This document shows positions 9,936 to 18,482 of a stretch of DNA of 64,000 nucleotides, piece by piece. A program made the position numbers and the translations under genes. The stretch lies in the NCBI GenBank assembly GCA_965221575.1, contig CBDCSM010000013.1, positions 248,001 to 312,000 of the forward strand. The letters run 5' to 3'. Every line of letters begins with the position of its first letter. Position 1 is the stretch's first letter. Source of the stretch: JAPPHA01 sp965221575. Lineage in GTDB: Bacteria > Pseudomonadota > Alphaproteobacteria > Rhodobacterales > Rhodobacteraceae. The notes beneath the pieces were generated by a model. The model searched no databases and was not told the origin of the DNA. It worked only from the letters and a program-made list of their open reading frames with translations.

Positions 9936-10997
9936 CTACCTGCGCATATCGATGAGAATCTTCAGGTGTTCGGATCCGGGCAGGGAAAGAGCGTCGAACC
10001 CTTTCTCGATCGCCTCATTCAGGGGAATCGTCCCCGTCACCATGTTTTCAACCGGGAAACCACCGCTGCCGATCATGGCGGTCAGGCGCGGGCCGATGGT
10101 GATGTCGTTGCCCAGGCACCCCATCAGGCGGATGCCCTTTTCGCACAACCGGAACAGGTCAACCGGCTGCCTTTCCGTGAACAGCCCGACCAGTGCCAGT
10201 GTTCCCACGTGGCGAAGCGCATCGACACAGAGGTCGAAAGCCGCCAGGTGGCCCGCGCATTCGATCGCAGCGTCCACACCTGCCTCAGTCTCACGGGCAA
10301 TGGCTTCCAGCACCTCCTCCGGCGGACCACCGAACAGCCTGAGATCTTCGAATCGTTCGAGATGCGCCAGCCGGTTCTTGTTCGGGTCGTAGACGAAGAT
10401 CCTCGAAGCTCCCGATGCGCGTGCCGCAAGGGCGGTAAGGGCGCCAATGGGCCCCGCGCCGGTGATCAGCACGGACTGGCCGACCCGCAGCCCCGCCTCG
10501 TCGATGGCGTTCACGGCCACCGCCATAGGCTCCAGCAAGGCGCCCTGCAGATCGCTCACGTCGTCTGGCAGCAGGACGAGATTTTCTTCCGGCGCCACGA
10601 CTTGCTCACCCATCCCTCCCCAATGCCAGGACAGGCCAACGAGCCCGACGATCGGGCTGAACTGGCCCAGGTTGCGCCGGGCATAGTAGTCGCCCTTGGT
10701 CATCAGGTGCGGCAGGATCGCCACGCGGTCCCCTGCCCTGAATCCGGAGACCTCCGGGCCGGTTTCCTCGACGATCGCGGAAATCTCGTGGCCCAGGATC
10801 ATCGGTGCCGCGGCCCCCGTGGCCGGATGCGGCTCTGTCGGGATGAAAACCGGGCCGGCGAGATACTCGTGCAGGTCGGTTCCGCAGATGCCGCAATAGG
10901 ACACGCGGACCGTCACGTCGTCGCCTGTCGGCGCGGTGGGAGGCGCGACCTCGTCGATGCGCAGGTCACCCTTGCCGTGGAAGCGGAGCGCCTTCAT
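9936..10997 (-). CDS. Zinc-type alcohol dehydrogenase (2,3-butanediol dehydrogenase-like MDR)
   Basis: 353 residues of the medium-chain dehydrogenase/reductase family. The catalytic zinc site is visible: CGICGTDLHEY (residues about 35-45) and GHEISAIV (about 69). The NAD-binding motif ITGAGPIGALTA is near residue 174. The FIPTEPHP insert before GHE is typical of 2,3-butanediol dehydrogenases. The loop that normally carries the four structural-zinc cysteines reads ILPHLMTKGDYYARRNLG and contains no cysteine, so that second zinc site is lost. It is third in the operon, 8 bases after the SMP-30 gene. Likely role: NAD-dependent oxidation of a polyol or sugar in the cytoplasm. The substrate is unknown. 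Confidence 0.9.
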   Translation of the reverse strand: MKALRFHGKGDLRIDEVAPPTAPTGDDVTVRVSYCGICGTDLHEYLAGPVFIPTEPHPATGAAAPMILGHEISAIVEETGPEVSGFRAGDRVAILPHLMTKGDYYARRNLGQFSPIVGLVGLSWHWGGMGEQVVAPEENLVLLPDDVSDLQGALLEPMAVAVNAIDEAGLRVGQSVLITGAGPIGALTALAARASGASRIFVYDPNKNRLAHLERFEDLRLFGGPPEEVLEAIARETEAGVDAAIECAGHLAAFDLCVDALRHVGTLALVGLFTERQPVDLFRLCEKGIRLMGCLGNDITIGPRLTAMIGSGGFPVENMVTGTIPLNEAIEKGFDALSLPGSEHLKILIDMRR

Positions 10998-11005
10998 CGC
11001 GGCCC

Positions 11006-11878
11006 CTATCCTGCGAAAGGCGTTTCCGGGATACCGGTCACGCCGAGGCCGTGGACGGCAAAAACCATGCCTGCCTCCTTCTCGTGGTGGTACCGGATGC
11101 CGAAGGGCCGCGCCATCGAAGTGATGTAGGCGATGTCAAGGTTCGGCCCGCCGAACATGACGCTCGTGGTCGAGAACACCGGCAAACCGACCACGCGATC
11201 CAGCGCGCCCCTGGGATCGAACCGGACCAGCCGGCCGGAATAGACCTCGGCGACCCAGACGAATCCCTCGGCATCGACCGTCATGCCGTCGGGGTAGCCC
11301 TGGAAATCCGCGAACGAGGCAAAGATGCGGCGGCTCAGCACGTCACCGGTTGCGGTATCGTAATCATAGGCAAAAATCGTCTTCTTGAACGAATCCGCAA
11401 AGTACATCGTGCCGCCGTCGGGCGAAAAACACGGGCCGTTGGCGCAGATGATGTCGCGGTCAAGGGTGGTAAGGGTCATGTCGGGGTCGAGGCGGAAGAG
11501 TTTCGCGACCGGGCCCTCCTCCTGGTAATCCATCGTGCCTGCGACGAACCGTCCCTGGCGGTCAGTTTTGCCGTCGTTGAACCGGGGCCTCAGCTCGCCG
11601 GGATGGGTTTCGTTGATGCGCTCCACCGCGCCGGTTTCGAAGTCCAGCGTAAAGAAACCCGAGCGAAGCGCGACCACGGCGCCGCCGTTTTCGCGTAGCG
11701 CGCAGGCGCCGATGTGCTCGGGCATGATCCAAGTCTTCATGTCGCCGCCGCGGGCATCCACGCTGTGCAGCGCGGGCGCATAAATGTCGACCCAGAAGAG
11801 ACGGTTAGATTTCGGATCCCAGAGCGGGCCCTCCCCCAGTTGGCTTTCGTGTTCAACGAATACTTCAATACGCAGCAT
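11006..11878 (-). CDS. SMP-30/gluconolactonase family lactonase
   Basis: 290 residues when started at the ATG at 11878, which has a strong GGGAGG site 8 bases upstream; a longer in-frame start at 12016 would add 46 unlikely residues. The N-terminal block HESQLGEGPLWDPKSNRLFWVDI holds the family's metal-binding glutamate (LGEGPLW), followed by RFNDGKTDRQGRFVAGTMD (metal-binding Asn/Asp) and NGPCFSPDGGTMYFADS. These calcium- or zinc-dependent six-bladed propellers hydrolyse sugar lactones. In this operon, between a GMC oxidoreductase and an alcohol dehydrogenase, it fits ring-opening of a lactone formed by sugar oxidation. The specific lactone is an inference. Confidence 0.92.
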   Translation of the reverse strand: MLRIEVFVEHESQLGEGPLWDPKSNRLFWVDIYAPALHSVDARGGDMKTWIMPEHIGACALRENGGAVVALRSGFFTLDFETGAVERINETHPGELRPRFNDGKTDRQGRFVAGTMDYQEEGPVAKLFRLDPDMTLTTLDRDIICANGPCFSPDGGTMYFADSFKKTIFAYDYDTATGDVLSRRIFASFADFQGYPDGMTVDAEGFVWVAEVYSGRLVRFDPRGALDRVVGLPVFSTTSVMFGGPNLDIAYITSMARPFGIRYHHEKEAGMVFAVHGLGVTGIPETPFAG

Positions 11879-12022
11879 GTCCTGTCCTCCCTCGGGCCGC
11901 TTGTCGCGGGATTTTGGCCGCTTCCCTCCATCCGGCAAACACGCGACGGGGACTTCGCGCCTCCCGTCGGTGGTCCCGCCTTCGCGCGCGGCCCGGCGCG
12001 TCCCGGGGAACGGCATGTTCTC

Positions 12023-13615
12023 TCATTTTGCTGCCTCCAGGATCAGGTCGCTGGCCTTTTCACCGACCATGATCGAGGCGGCATTCGTGTTCGAGCTGAC
12101 CAGGCGTGGCATGACCGAGGAATCGCAGACCCGCAGTCCCTCGAATCCACGGACGCGAAGCGTGGTATCGACGACGGCGCCTGCGTCACCGCCCATGCGG
12201 CAGGTTCCGACGGGGTGATAGGCCGTGCGACAGTGGGCGCGGATGAACGCGGCGATTTCGTCATCCGTTCTCGCGGTCTCTGCCGGAAAATGCTCAAAGG
12301 CGCCGATCGTAGCGAATGCCGGTTGCCGGGCAATCTCCCGCATTAGTTTGAAGGCTGCCACCGTCATATCCAGATCTTCGCGCTCCGCAAGGTAGTTCGG
12401 GTCGATCAAGGGCGGCGCGGCCGGATCGGCGGACTCGAGACGGACGGTGCCGCGGCTTTTCGGGCGAACGAAATACCCGTTGAACATGCAACCGGCCCCG
12501 GTGGGCGAGGCCGACGTGCCCGGCTCGGTGCCCGAGGCGGGTTCGAAGTGGAGCTGCGTGTCAGGGGTCGGGGACGCCGGGTCCACAGTCCAGAAAGCAC
12601 CGCCCTCGACGATGGTCGAGGTCACCGGGCCGGTGCCAAACAGCACGTATTGCAACCCTGCCCGGAGCATCCGGTGCCAGGCCTTGTACTTGTCGAGACC
12701 GAGACCCCGGTCGACTGAAAGGATGAGATCGATGTCCAGATGGTCCTGGAGGTTCAGGCCGACACCAGGCAGATCGGAAACGACATCGATGCCAAGCGCG
12801 CGGAGGTCGTCCGCGGGACCGATCCCGGACTGCATCAAGAGCTTGGGAGACCCGATGGCACCTGCCGCGACGATCACCTCGCGCGCCGCGCGAACTGATT
12901 CGCGCCTACCCTTGGAGACAAGTTCGATTCCCGTCGCGCGGCGGTTGTCGGCGACAACCCGGGTAACGAGGCAATCGGTGTGGACACTCAGACCGTTCCG
13001 GGTACTGGCCGGGTGGAGATAGCCGGTGGCAGTGGAGCACCGGCGCCCGCGCCAGGTGTAGGTCTGGTAGACACCGGTTCCGTCCTGGCGCATGCCGTTG
13101 AAATCGGGTGTGTACGGAATGCCTGCCTGCTGGCACGCCCGGACGAAAACCTGCGTCAGTGGATCGGGCGTCATCGTCGAAATCCCCTGCGGACCCTCGG
13201 TCCCGTGGAAATCGTCCGCCAGCGTGTCATTCCTCTCCGATTTCCGGAAATACGGCAGAACATCGGCGAATCCCCAACCTGCACACCCGAAGTCCCGGAC
13301 CCACCCATCGTAATCCTGCGGACAGCCCCGCGTGAATACCTGGCCGTTCACGGAACTGCCGCCCCCGAGAACGCGGCCTTGGACAAATGGCAATTCGCGG
13401 CCGTTCACATTGGCTTGGCGCACGGTGAGGTAGTTCCAGGTCAGGCCGCCTTCAAGGAGCTTGAAGAGCCCGGCAGGGCGGTGGATGTTGGGATTGGTAT
13501 CGCGCGGACCGGCCTCGACCAGGAGGACCGATACGTCATCTCGCGCGCTGAGGCGGTTCGCGATGACGCACCCCGATGCGCCGGCTCCAACAATGATGTA
13601 GTCGAACTCCCTCAC
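12023..13615 (-). CDS. GMC family FAD-dependent oxidoreductase (choline dehydrogenase-like)
   Basis: 530 residues from the GTG at 13615, chosen because the FAD-binding segment FDYIIVGAGASGCVIANRL follows at once, as in relatives; an upstream in-frame start at 13681 would add 22 residues. The family signatures are present: VLGGGSSVNGQVFTRG (about residue 82) and the active-site YHPVGTCRMGG near the C-terminus with its catalytic histidine, then SSNTNAASIMVGEKA. There is no signal peptide or twin-arginine motif, so it is probably cytoplasmic or peripheral. GMC enzymes oxidise alcohols and sugars. It is the first gene of the minus-strand operon and is divergent from a sugar ABC importer starting at 13817. 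Confidence 0.92.
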   Translation of the reverse strand: MREFDYIIVGAGASGCVIANRLSARDDVSVLLVEAGPRDTNPNIHRPAGLFKLLEGGLTWNYLTVRQANVNGRELPFVQGRVLGGGSSVNGQVFTRGCPQDYDGWVRDFGCAGWGFADVLPYFRKSERNDTLADDFHGTEGPQGISTMTPDPLTQVFVRACQQAGIPYTPDFNGMRQDGTGVYQTYTWRGRRCSTATGYLHPASTRNGLSVHTDCLVTRVVADNRRATGIELVSKGRRESVRAAREVIVAAGAIGSPKLLMQSGIGPADDLRALGIDVVSDLPGVGLNLQDHLDIDLILSVDRGLGLDKYKAWHRMLRAGLQYVLFGTGPVTSTIVEGGAFWTVDPASPTPDTQLHFEPASGTEPGTSASPTGAGCMFNGYFVRPKSRGTVRLESADPAAPPLIDPNYLAEREDLDMTVAAFKLMREIARQPAFATIGAFEHFPAETARTDDEIAAFIRAHCRTAYHPVGTCRMGGDAGAVVDTTLRVRGFEGLRVCDSSVMPRLVSSNTNAASIMVGEKASDLILEAAK

Positions 13616-13693
13616 GCGCAGGCCTCGAATTTTCCCGGTTGGCGTCCTGGGGATACAAATGCAATAAGGCGCGTGATACAATATCTTTTCACG

Positions 13694-13706
13694 GCAGTTC
13701 TACTGC
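13694..13706. promoter_or_regulatory. Small inverted repeat between divergent units
   Basis: GCAGT-TCT-ACTGC lies in the 201-base gap between the GMC gene and the ABC importer, a position suited to an operator controlling both directions. No regulator gene is adjacent, and a 5-bp repeat may be chance. Confidence 0.3.
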
Positions 13707-13816
13707 AAAGAAGGTTGCAGGCAGGGGGACTACATGCTGGCGGTACCGGCCGGTGACGGACGATATTTCCTGGATTCTCCCGGCCGGCGTGTACGTGCCC
13801 GGATTGGCGGCTACCC

Positions 13817-14599
13817 ATGACCGGGGCGAATCCACCTCTTCTCGAAATGCGGGGAATCACGAAACGTTTCGGCGCAATCACCGCGCTCGATCATGTCGAT
13901 TTATGGCTTTATCGTGGCGAAGTGCTCGGTGTCGTCGGGGACAATGGCGCCGGAAAGTCGACACTGATGAAGGTCCTTTCGGGACTCTATGCCGCGAGCG
14001 TGGGAGAAATCGTCTTTGACGGCCGTCCTGTTCATCTGAACTCACCGCGGGACGCGCAGGACATCGGAATCGAGATGGTTTACCAGGACCTTGCGCTTGC
14101 GGGGAATCTTCCGGTGCACGAGAACATCTACCTGGGAAGGGAACCGGGGCGCCAACAGCTCGGATTCAAGATCGTCGACAGAAAACTCTCGCGCAGGATG
14201 GCGAAAGAACACCTGGACCGGCTTCATATCAACGTCAAGTCAGTAGATCAAAAGGTCGAGGAACTGTCCGGCGGCCAGGCTCAGGCCGTCGCGATCGCAC
14301 GTGCGACGGCCTTCGACGCCCGCCTCGTCATCATGGACGAGCCAACGGCGGCACTGGCGATCAAGGAAGTCGGAAAGGTCCTCGAACTGATCAAGCGGCT
14401 CAGGGATCACGGGACCAGTGTCATCCTGATCAGCCACAGGATGGATGACGTCTTTTTCGTCTGCGACAGGGTGATGGCCCTGTTCCACGGCCGAAACTTC
14501 GAGGAGGCCGAGATCGCGAGCACGAGCCGCAACGAGGTGATTGGCTGGATCATGGGTACCAAGGGACATACCGAGGCGTTGGCACATGACCGTCTCTGA
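13817..14599 (+). CDS. Sugar ABC transporter ATP-binding protein, single-domain (FrcA-like)
   Basis: 260 residues, one nucleotide-binding domain rather than the double domain of RbsA. Walker A GDNGAGKST is near residue 40, the Q-loop is in EMVYQDLAL, the ABC signature is LSGGQAQAVAIARA (about 157) and Walker B LVIMDEPTAAL (about 178). Residue pattern and size match the fructose-type importer ATPases, which energise uptake of monosaccharides at the inner membrane. The following permease ATG lies inside its 3' end (14-base overlap), so translation is coupled. The gene starts the plus-strand transporter operon and is divergent from the GMC operon. Confidence 0.93.
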   Translation: MTGANPPLLEMRGITKRFGAITALDHVDLWLYRGEVLGVVGDNGAGKSTLMKVLSGLYAASVGEIVFDGRPVHLNSPRDAQDIGIEMVYQDLALAGNLPVHENIYLGREPGRQQLGFKIVDRKLSRRMAKEHLDRLHINVKSVDQKVEELSGGQAQAVAIARATAFDARLVIMDEPTAALAIKEVGKVLELIKRLRDHGTSVILISHRMDDVFFVCDRVMALFHGRNFEEAEIASTSRNEVIGWIMGTKGHTEALAHDRL

Positions 14600-15605
14600 A
14601 GATACTCTGCTGGATGAACTCGAGACTCCCGCCGCCCGGCGGATGCGGTTGATCGAGAGATACGGTGTTTTCGCCGTCGTCGTCCTGATGATGCTTGTCC
14701 TGTCGATTCTCGAACCGGACATCTTTCCGACGACCCAGAACCTGACCAACGTCCTGCGCCAGGTCGCAATGAATGCACTGCTGGCCCTGGGGCTGTACAT
14801 CGTCATCATGACCGCCGGAATCGACCTGTCGGTCGGCTCGATCATGGCGCTGGCGACGATGCTTCTGGCCATGGCCGACACGGGCGGGCTGCCCTGGCCG
14901 CTGGCCTTGTTCATCGGACCGCTGGTAGGGATCGCCTGCGGCGCGGTCAACGGGCTGGGGCTCACGGTGCTGCGCCTGCCGCACCCGTTCATCATGACGC
15001 TCGGGACGCTCTATTCGATCAGGGGGATTACCAATCTCGTCTCCGGGGGGCGCCCGGTATCGGGTGTCTCGCCTGAGGTTCGCTTCCTCGGATCCGGTGA
15101 AATCCCGCTGCCGTTTCTCGGCGAGTACGCGTCCTTTCCGGTCAGCGCGATTGTCGTCCTGGTCTGCTACGGCGGGGTGGCCTATTTCATCACCAAGGTC
15201 TCGCTCGGCCGTCATATCGTGGCCGTAGGCGGCAATCCCCAGGCGGCGCGGGTCAGTGGCATCAATGTTGATCGGGTCCTTCTGATAGTTTATTGTCTTT
15301 CGGGCTTTTTTGCAGGCCTGGCGGCGCTCATGATGGCCGGGCGGACTGGTGCAGGTTTTCCCAACGCCGGCATCGGGGCCGAGCTTGACGCCATCGCCGC
15401 GGTGATCATAGGCGGGGCCAGCTTCTTTGGCGGCCGGGGCACCGTGCTGGGTGTCTTCGCGGGAGTCCTGGTCATGGGACTTCTCCGCAACGGGCTGAAC
15501 CTGATGGACGTGAGCGCCTTCTGGCAGCAGACCATGATCGGAATGATCGTTGTCGGTGCGGTTTACGTTGATGTGCTGCGCAGGAGGGCCGGCGCTGCAT
15601 CATGA
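14586..15605 (+). CDS. Sugar ABC transporter permease (RbsC/FrcB-like)
   Basis: 339 residues from the ATG at 14586, which overlaps the ATPase stop; a further upstream start at 14541 is unlikely. It is very hydrophobic with about eight to ten membrane segments. The family block ALGLYIVIMTAGIDLSVGS (about residues 72-90) and the EFGAELDAIAAVIIGG-type cytoplasmic loop (here GAELDAIAAVIIGGASFFGG) mark the BPD_transp_2 permease family. With the ATPase and the RbsB-like binding protein it forms a complete monosaccharide importer. Confidence 0.94.
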   Translation: MTVSEDTLLDELETPAARRMRLIERYGVFAVVVLMMLVLSILEPDIFPTTQNLTNVLRQVAMNALLALGLYIVIMTAGIDLSVGSIMALATMLLAMADTGGLPWPLALFIGPLVGIACGAVNGLGLTVLRLPHPFIMTLGTLYSIRGITNLVSGGRPVSGVSPEVRFLGSGEIPLPFLGEYASFPVSAIVVLVCYGGVAYFITKVSLGRHIVAVGGNPQAARVSGINVDRVLLIVYCLSGFFAGLAALMMAGRTGAGFPNAGIGAELDAIAAVIIGGASFFGGRGTVLGVFAGVLVMGLLRNGLNLMDVSAFWQQTMIGMIVVGAVYVDVLRRRAGAAS

Positions 15606-15664
15606 TGTCCGGACATTACCCGGACGAGGCCCTCGAACTTGAACATCATCAAGGGAGTCAAAAG

Positions 15665-16582
15665 ATGATTGGAAGAAAACTAACCGGCGCACTCGCGCTG
15701 ATTGCTGTGACCGCCAGTGCCGGACCGGCGCTGGCACAGGACAAGGTCGCGTTGATCATGTCGGACATTGGCTCGGCCAACCCGTTCTGGGCCGCCGTGT
15801 CACAGGGCGCCATCGACAAGGGCGCGGAACTTGGCGTTGACGTGGCCGCCGTCGGCCCGCCGGGCGGCGAGACGGATGTCGCCGGCCAGATTGCGCTGAT
15901 CGAGGATCAGATCGCCAAGGGCGTCAAGGGCATCGCGATTGCACCCGCCGACACCGCGGCAGTGATTCCTGCGCTTGAGCAGGCGCGTGCCCGGGGCGTG
16001 GCAGTTCTCTTCGTTGACAAGCGCGCCGACATGCCAGGCACTTATATCGGCACCAACAACATTCCCGCCGCGACACTCGGCGCCCAGCACATCTGTGACA
16101 ACGTGCCGGCCGGAAGTGACGTGGCCATCCTCCAGGGGATCATCACCAGTACCACCGGGCAGCACCGTGCCCAGGGCGCACGCGAAGGGCTGGAAGGCTG
16201 CGGCCTGAACATCGTCGCCGAGCAGCCTGCAGACTGGGATACCGCCAGGGCCGTTTCCGTAACGGAGAACATCCTGACCGCGAACCCGAACCTGAAGGCC
16301 GTGTTTGCGTCCAACGACAACATGGCGCTGGGCGTCGTGGAAGCCGTACGGAACGCGCGCAAACTCGACGAAATCTTCATCGTCGGCTTTGACGGCAATC
16401 CAAATGCGGCCGAAGCGATTCTCGCAGGTGACCTTGAAGCGTCGGTAGCTCAGCGGCCCTACAACATGGGTCAAATGGGCGTCGAGTACGCTCTCAAGCT
16501 GGCGGCCGGCGAAGATATTCCGGAAGAGATCGACACGGGAGCTGTCCTCGTGACGCCGGAAAACGCGGCCGATTTCAAGTAA
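15665..16582 (+). CDS. Sugar ABC transporter substrate-binding protein (RbsB-like)
   Basis: 305 residues from the ATG at 15665, preceded by a GGGAG site. A clear Sec signal peptide precedes a probable cleavage after ALA-Q near residue 24. The mature protein has the type I periplasmic-binding fold typical of ribose/fructose binding proteins: DIGSANPFWAAVSQGA, GIAIAPADTAAVIPALEQA, VLFVDKRAD and ASNDNMALGVVEA. The conserved positions contacting a pyranose or furanose are present in outline but do not identify the sugar. Order ATPase-permease-binding protein with a hairpin right after the stop. Confidence 0.94.
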   Translation: MIGRKLTGALALIAVTASAGPALAQDKVALIMSDIGSANPFWAAVSQGAIDKGAELGVDVAAVGPPGGETDVAGQIALIEDQIAKGVKGIAIAPADTAAVIPALEQARARGVAVLFVDKRADMPGTYIGTNNIPAATLGAQHICDNVPAGSDVAILQGIITSTTGQHRAQGAREGLEGCGLNIVAEQPADWDTARAVSVTENILTANPNLKAVFASNDNMALGVVEAVRNARKLDEIFIVGFDGNPNAAEAILAGDLEASVAQRPYNMGQMGVEYALKLAAGEDIPEEIDTGAVLVTPENAADFK

Positions 16583-16600
16583 GCGCCTCTCGCCAGGAAA

Positions 16601-16627
16601 GACCGGAGCGCATCCGGCGCTCCGGTC
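16601..16627 (+). terminator. Strong hairpin after the sugar importer operon
   Basis: A perfect 11-bp stem (16601-16611 with 16617-16627; GACCGGAGCGC pairing GCGCTCCGGTC) with a five-base loop, 18 bases after the binding-protein stop. It lacks a T-run, so it may be a weak terminator or an mRNA 3'-protecting structure. Confidence 0.55.
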
Positions 16628-17198
16628 TCGCAGACAAGACACTAACTCCCTGACCTGAACACACGCAGGATCTCATCCTTGATCACCCCTGCCGCCGCAG
16701 GATTTCGGGGCGGCCGGAGTCACCCTCCGCTACCCGAAGATCTCGGCGATCCGTTTTCACACGCGCCACGGCAATGCGCGGGATCCGGCTCGGCGCGCGA
16801 CCATGCGGTGGTGACCCATCTCCACGATCACCCGAGCCACCGCGTGTCCGCACATACCCGCTTCACGCCAAAACTGATTACCTCGCCGTCCGGAATCGGT
16901 TTCCAGGTCAGCCAGCGCCACAAAATCCGGCTATTCGCCGTCGCGCCGGCACATCGTCACATCACGCCCCGTCCAGGCATCTGCCACCGCGATCGTGTCC
17001 TTGTGGAAACCCGGAAGGTCATGCGCACCATGCCCCGGCATGACCTGTTCTTATCGTTGTGCGCTCCGTTCTCGAGCGAAGTCGATCACCTGGCCTCGAG
17101 TGTGATCCACGCCCTCGGTGCCGGGACGGGTCACTCCGTGACATCCGGGTGATCGACGAAGGTGACCGTCGACACGTGTGAACTCACTGCGAATGCCT
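16628..17198. other. Gap with no supported gene
   Basis: 571 bases between the importer hairpin and the convergent amidase. Plus-strand frames look like non-coding readthrough. Minus-strand frames give protein-like stretches (for example MPGHGAHDLPGFHKDT near 17040-16995) but are broken by several stops and cannot be assigned to a family. It may be a decayed gene. Confidence 0.4.
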
Positions 17199-18482
17199 TC
17201 AGTTGCCGAGAGCACGGTGGGTAAAGTTCGCGACATCGAGCAAACGAGCGTCACTGAATCTTGGTGCGATCAGTTGGATGCCCAGCGGGAGACCGTCTCC
17301 CGACTGTCCGGCTGGAATGGCCACGCAGGGGACCCCAAGCAGGTTCCACATTCGCGAAAACAACGGATCGCCGGTGGCGTCCAGGCCTTCAGGTGCGGCT
17401 CCAGGTGCCGAGGGAACCAGGAGCGCATCGACGTCGCGAAACAACTGGTCGAACATCGCGTTGGCCAAATCGCGAGTCTCGAGAGCCTTGCTGTAGGCGG
17501 CCTCGTCCACCGCACGGCCGACTTCGATCAGGGCGGCAAACTGCGGGCTGATCTGGTCACCGTAGGATTCGACTTCATGCGAACGGGCGCGGGCGGCCTC
17601 GTACGCCATGACAGTTTCCTGCGCGGAGGTCAGTTTCGAAAACAATGATGGGTGGGCGATCTCTAGTGTTTCCGTGCCGGTTTCGGCCAGGCACTCCAAT
17701 GCACGGAGACAGGTGACCCGCATCTCGATTTCGCCTTCCTGCCAATGCGGGCCCCGCGTGAGTCCGATTCGCGGCAGGGCTTCTCCGAAGTCCGGAGGAT
17801 TTGGTGGTTCGGTGCCGGTCAGAACGGCGCGGGCAAGCATCAGGTCGTACGGGTCGCGCGCCATGATCCCCAATGTGTCGAGCGACGATGACAGTTCCAT
17901 CACCCCGGACAGGTCGAAACTTCCGAACGTCGGCTTGAACGCAGCAACGCCGCAGTATGCCGCCGGCCGGATCAGCGAGCCGGCGGTTTGTGAACCGAAG
18001 GCCAGCGGCGCCATGAAATCCGATACCGCGGCTGCCGATCCCGAGGAGGATCCGCCGGGTGTGTGATCCGGATTGTACGGGTTCGCCGTCTTGCCCGGCC
18101 GAAAATATGCGAACTCCGTCGTCACGGTCTTGCCGACGGGAATGGCGCCGGCATCGAGGAATGCCTGCACACATGCAGCGGTACTCCCAGGGTAATGTTC
18201 TCGATAGGCCTCGAAACCCCAGCCGGTCGGCATGTCGTGGGTGTCGATGATGTCCTTGATGACGAACGGGACGCCATGGAGAGGGCCGCGGGCCGGTAAC
18301 CTGTCGGCTGCACCGGCCCGTTCCATGGCACGTTCCGCGTCGAGGAACTGAAAGGCGCCGATAACGCCTTCGCGTGTTTCGATGCGCCCTAGATGCGCTG
18401 CCATGACCGCGCTGGGGGTCGTTGAACCTTCCCGGATCAGCCGCGCCAGTTCATGCGCCGGAAGGCGGTTTAACTCGTTCAT
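17199..18482 (-). CDS. Amidase signature family protein
   Basis: 427 residues. The Ser-cisSer-Lys triad of amidase-signature hydrolases is visible: lysine in PFVIKDIIDT (about residue 75), cis-serine in FGSQTAGSL (about 162) and nucleophile serine region GGSSSGSAAAV (about 143-153). The enzyme hydrolyses an amide or ureido bond in the cytoplasm. Its ATG overlaps the stop of the DUF1116 gene (ATGA), so the two are translated together. Coupling to a DUF1116/AllG-like protein hints at an amide, carbamoyl or ureido substrate, but this is inference. It is the last gene of the operon that starts with the aldehyde dehydrogenase. Confidence 0.92.
   Translation of the reverse strand: MNELNRLPAHELARLIREGSTTPSAVMAAHLGRIETREGVIGAFQFLDAERAMERAGAADRLPARGPLHGVPFVIKDIIDTHDMPTGWGFEAYREHYPGSTAACVQAFLDAGAIPVGKTVTTEFAYFRPGKTANPYNPDHTPGGSSSGSAAAVSDFMAPLAFGSQTAGSLIRPAAYCGVAAFKPTFGSFDLSGVMELSSSLDTLGIMARDPYDLMLARAVLTGTEPPNPPDFGEALPRIGLTRGPHWQEGEIEMRVTCLRALECLAETGTETLEIAHPSLFSKLTSAQETVMAYEAARARSHEVESYGDQISPQFAALIEVGRAVDEAAYSKALETRDLANAMFDQLFRDVDALLVPSAPGAAPEGLDATGDPLFSRMWNLLGVPCVAIPAGQSGDGLPLGIQLIAPRFSDARLLDVANFTHRALGN

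Noticed and set aside
9966..11129. 387-codon plus-strand open frame opposite the alcohol dehydrogenase and SMP-30 genes
   Set aside because: It spans two real genes on the other strand and has no family motif.
16679..17152. 157-codon plus-strand open frame
   Set aside because: No ribosome-binding site, His/Pro/Arg-rich, and without any motif; more likely readthrough of a decayed minus-strand gene.
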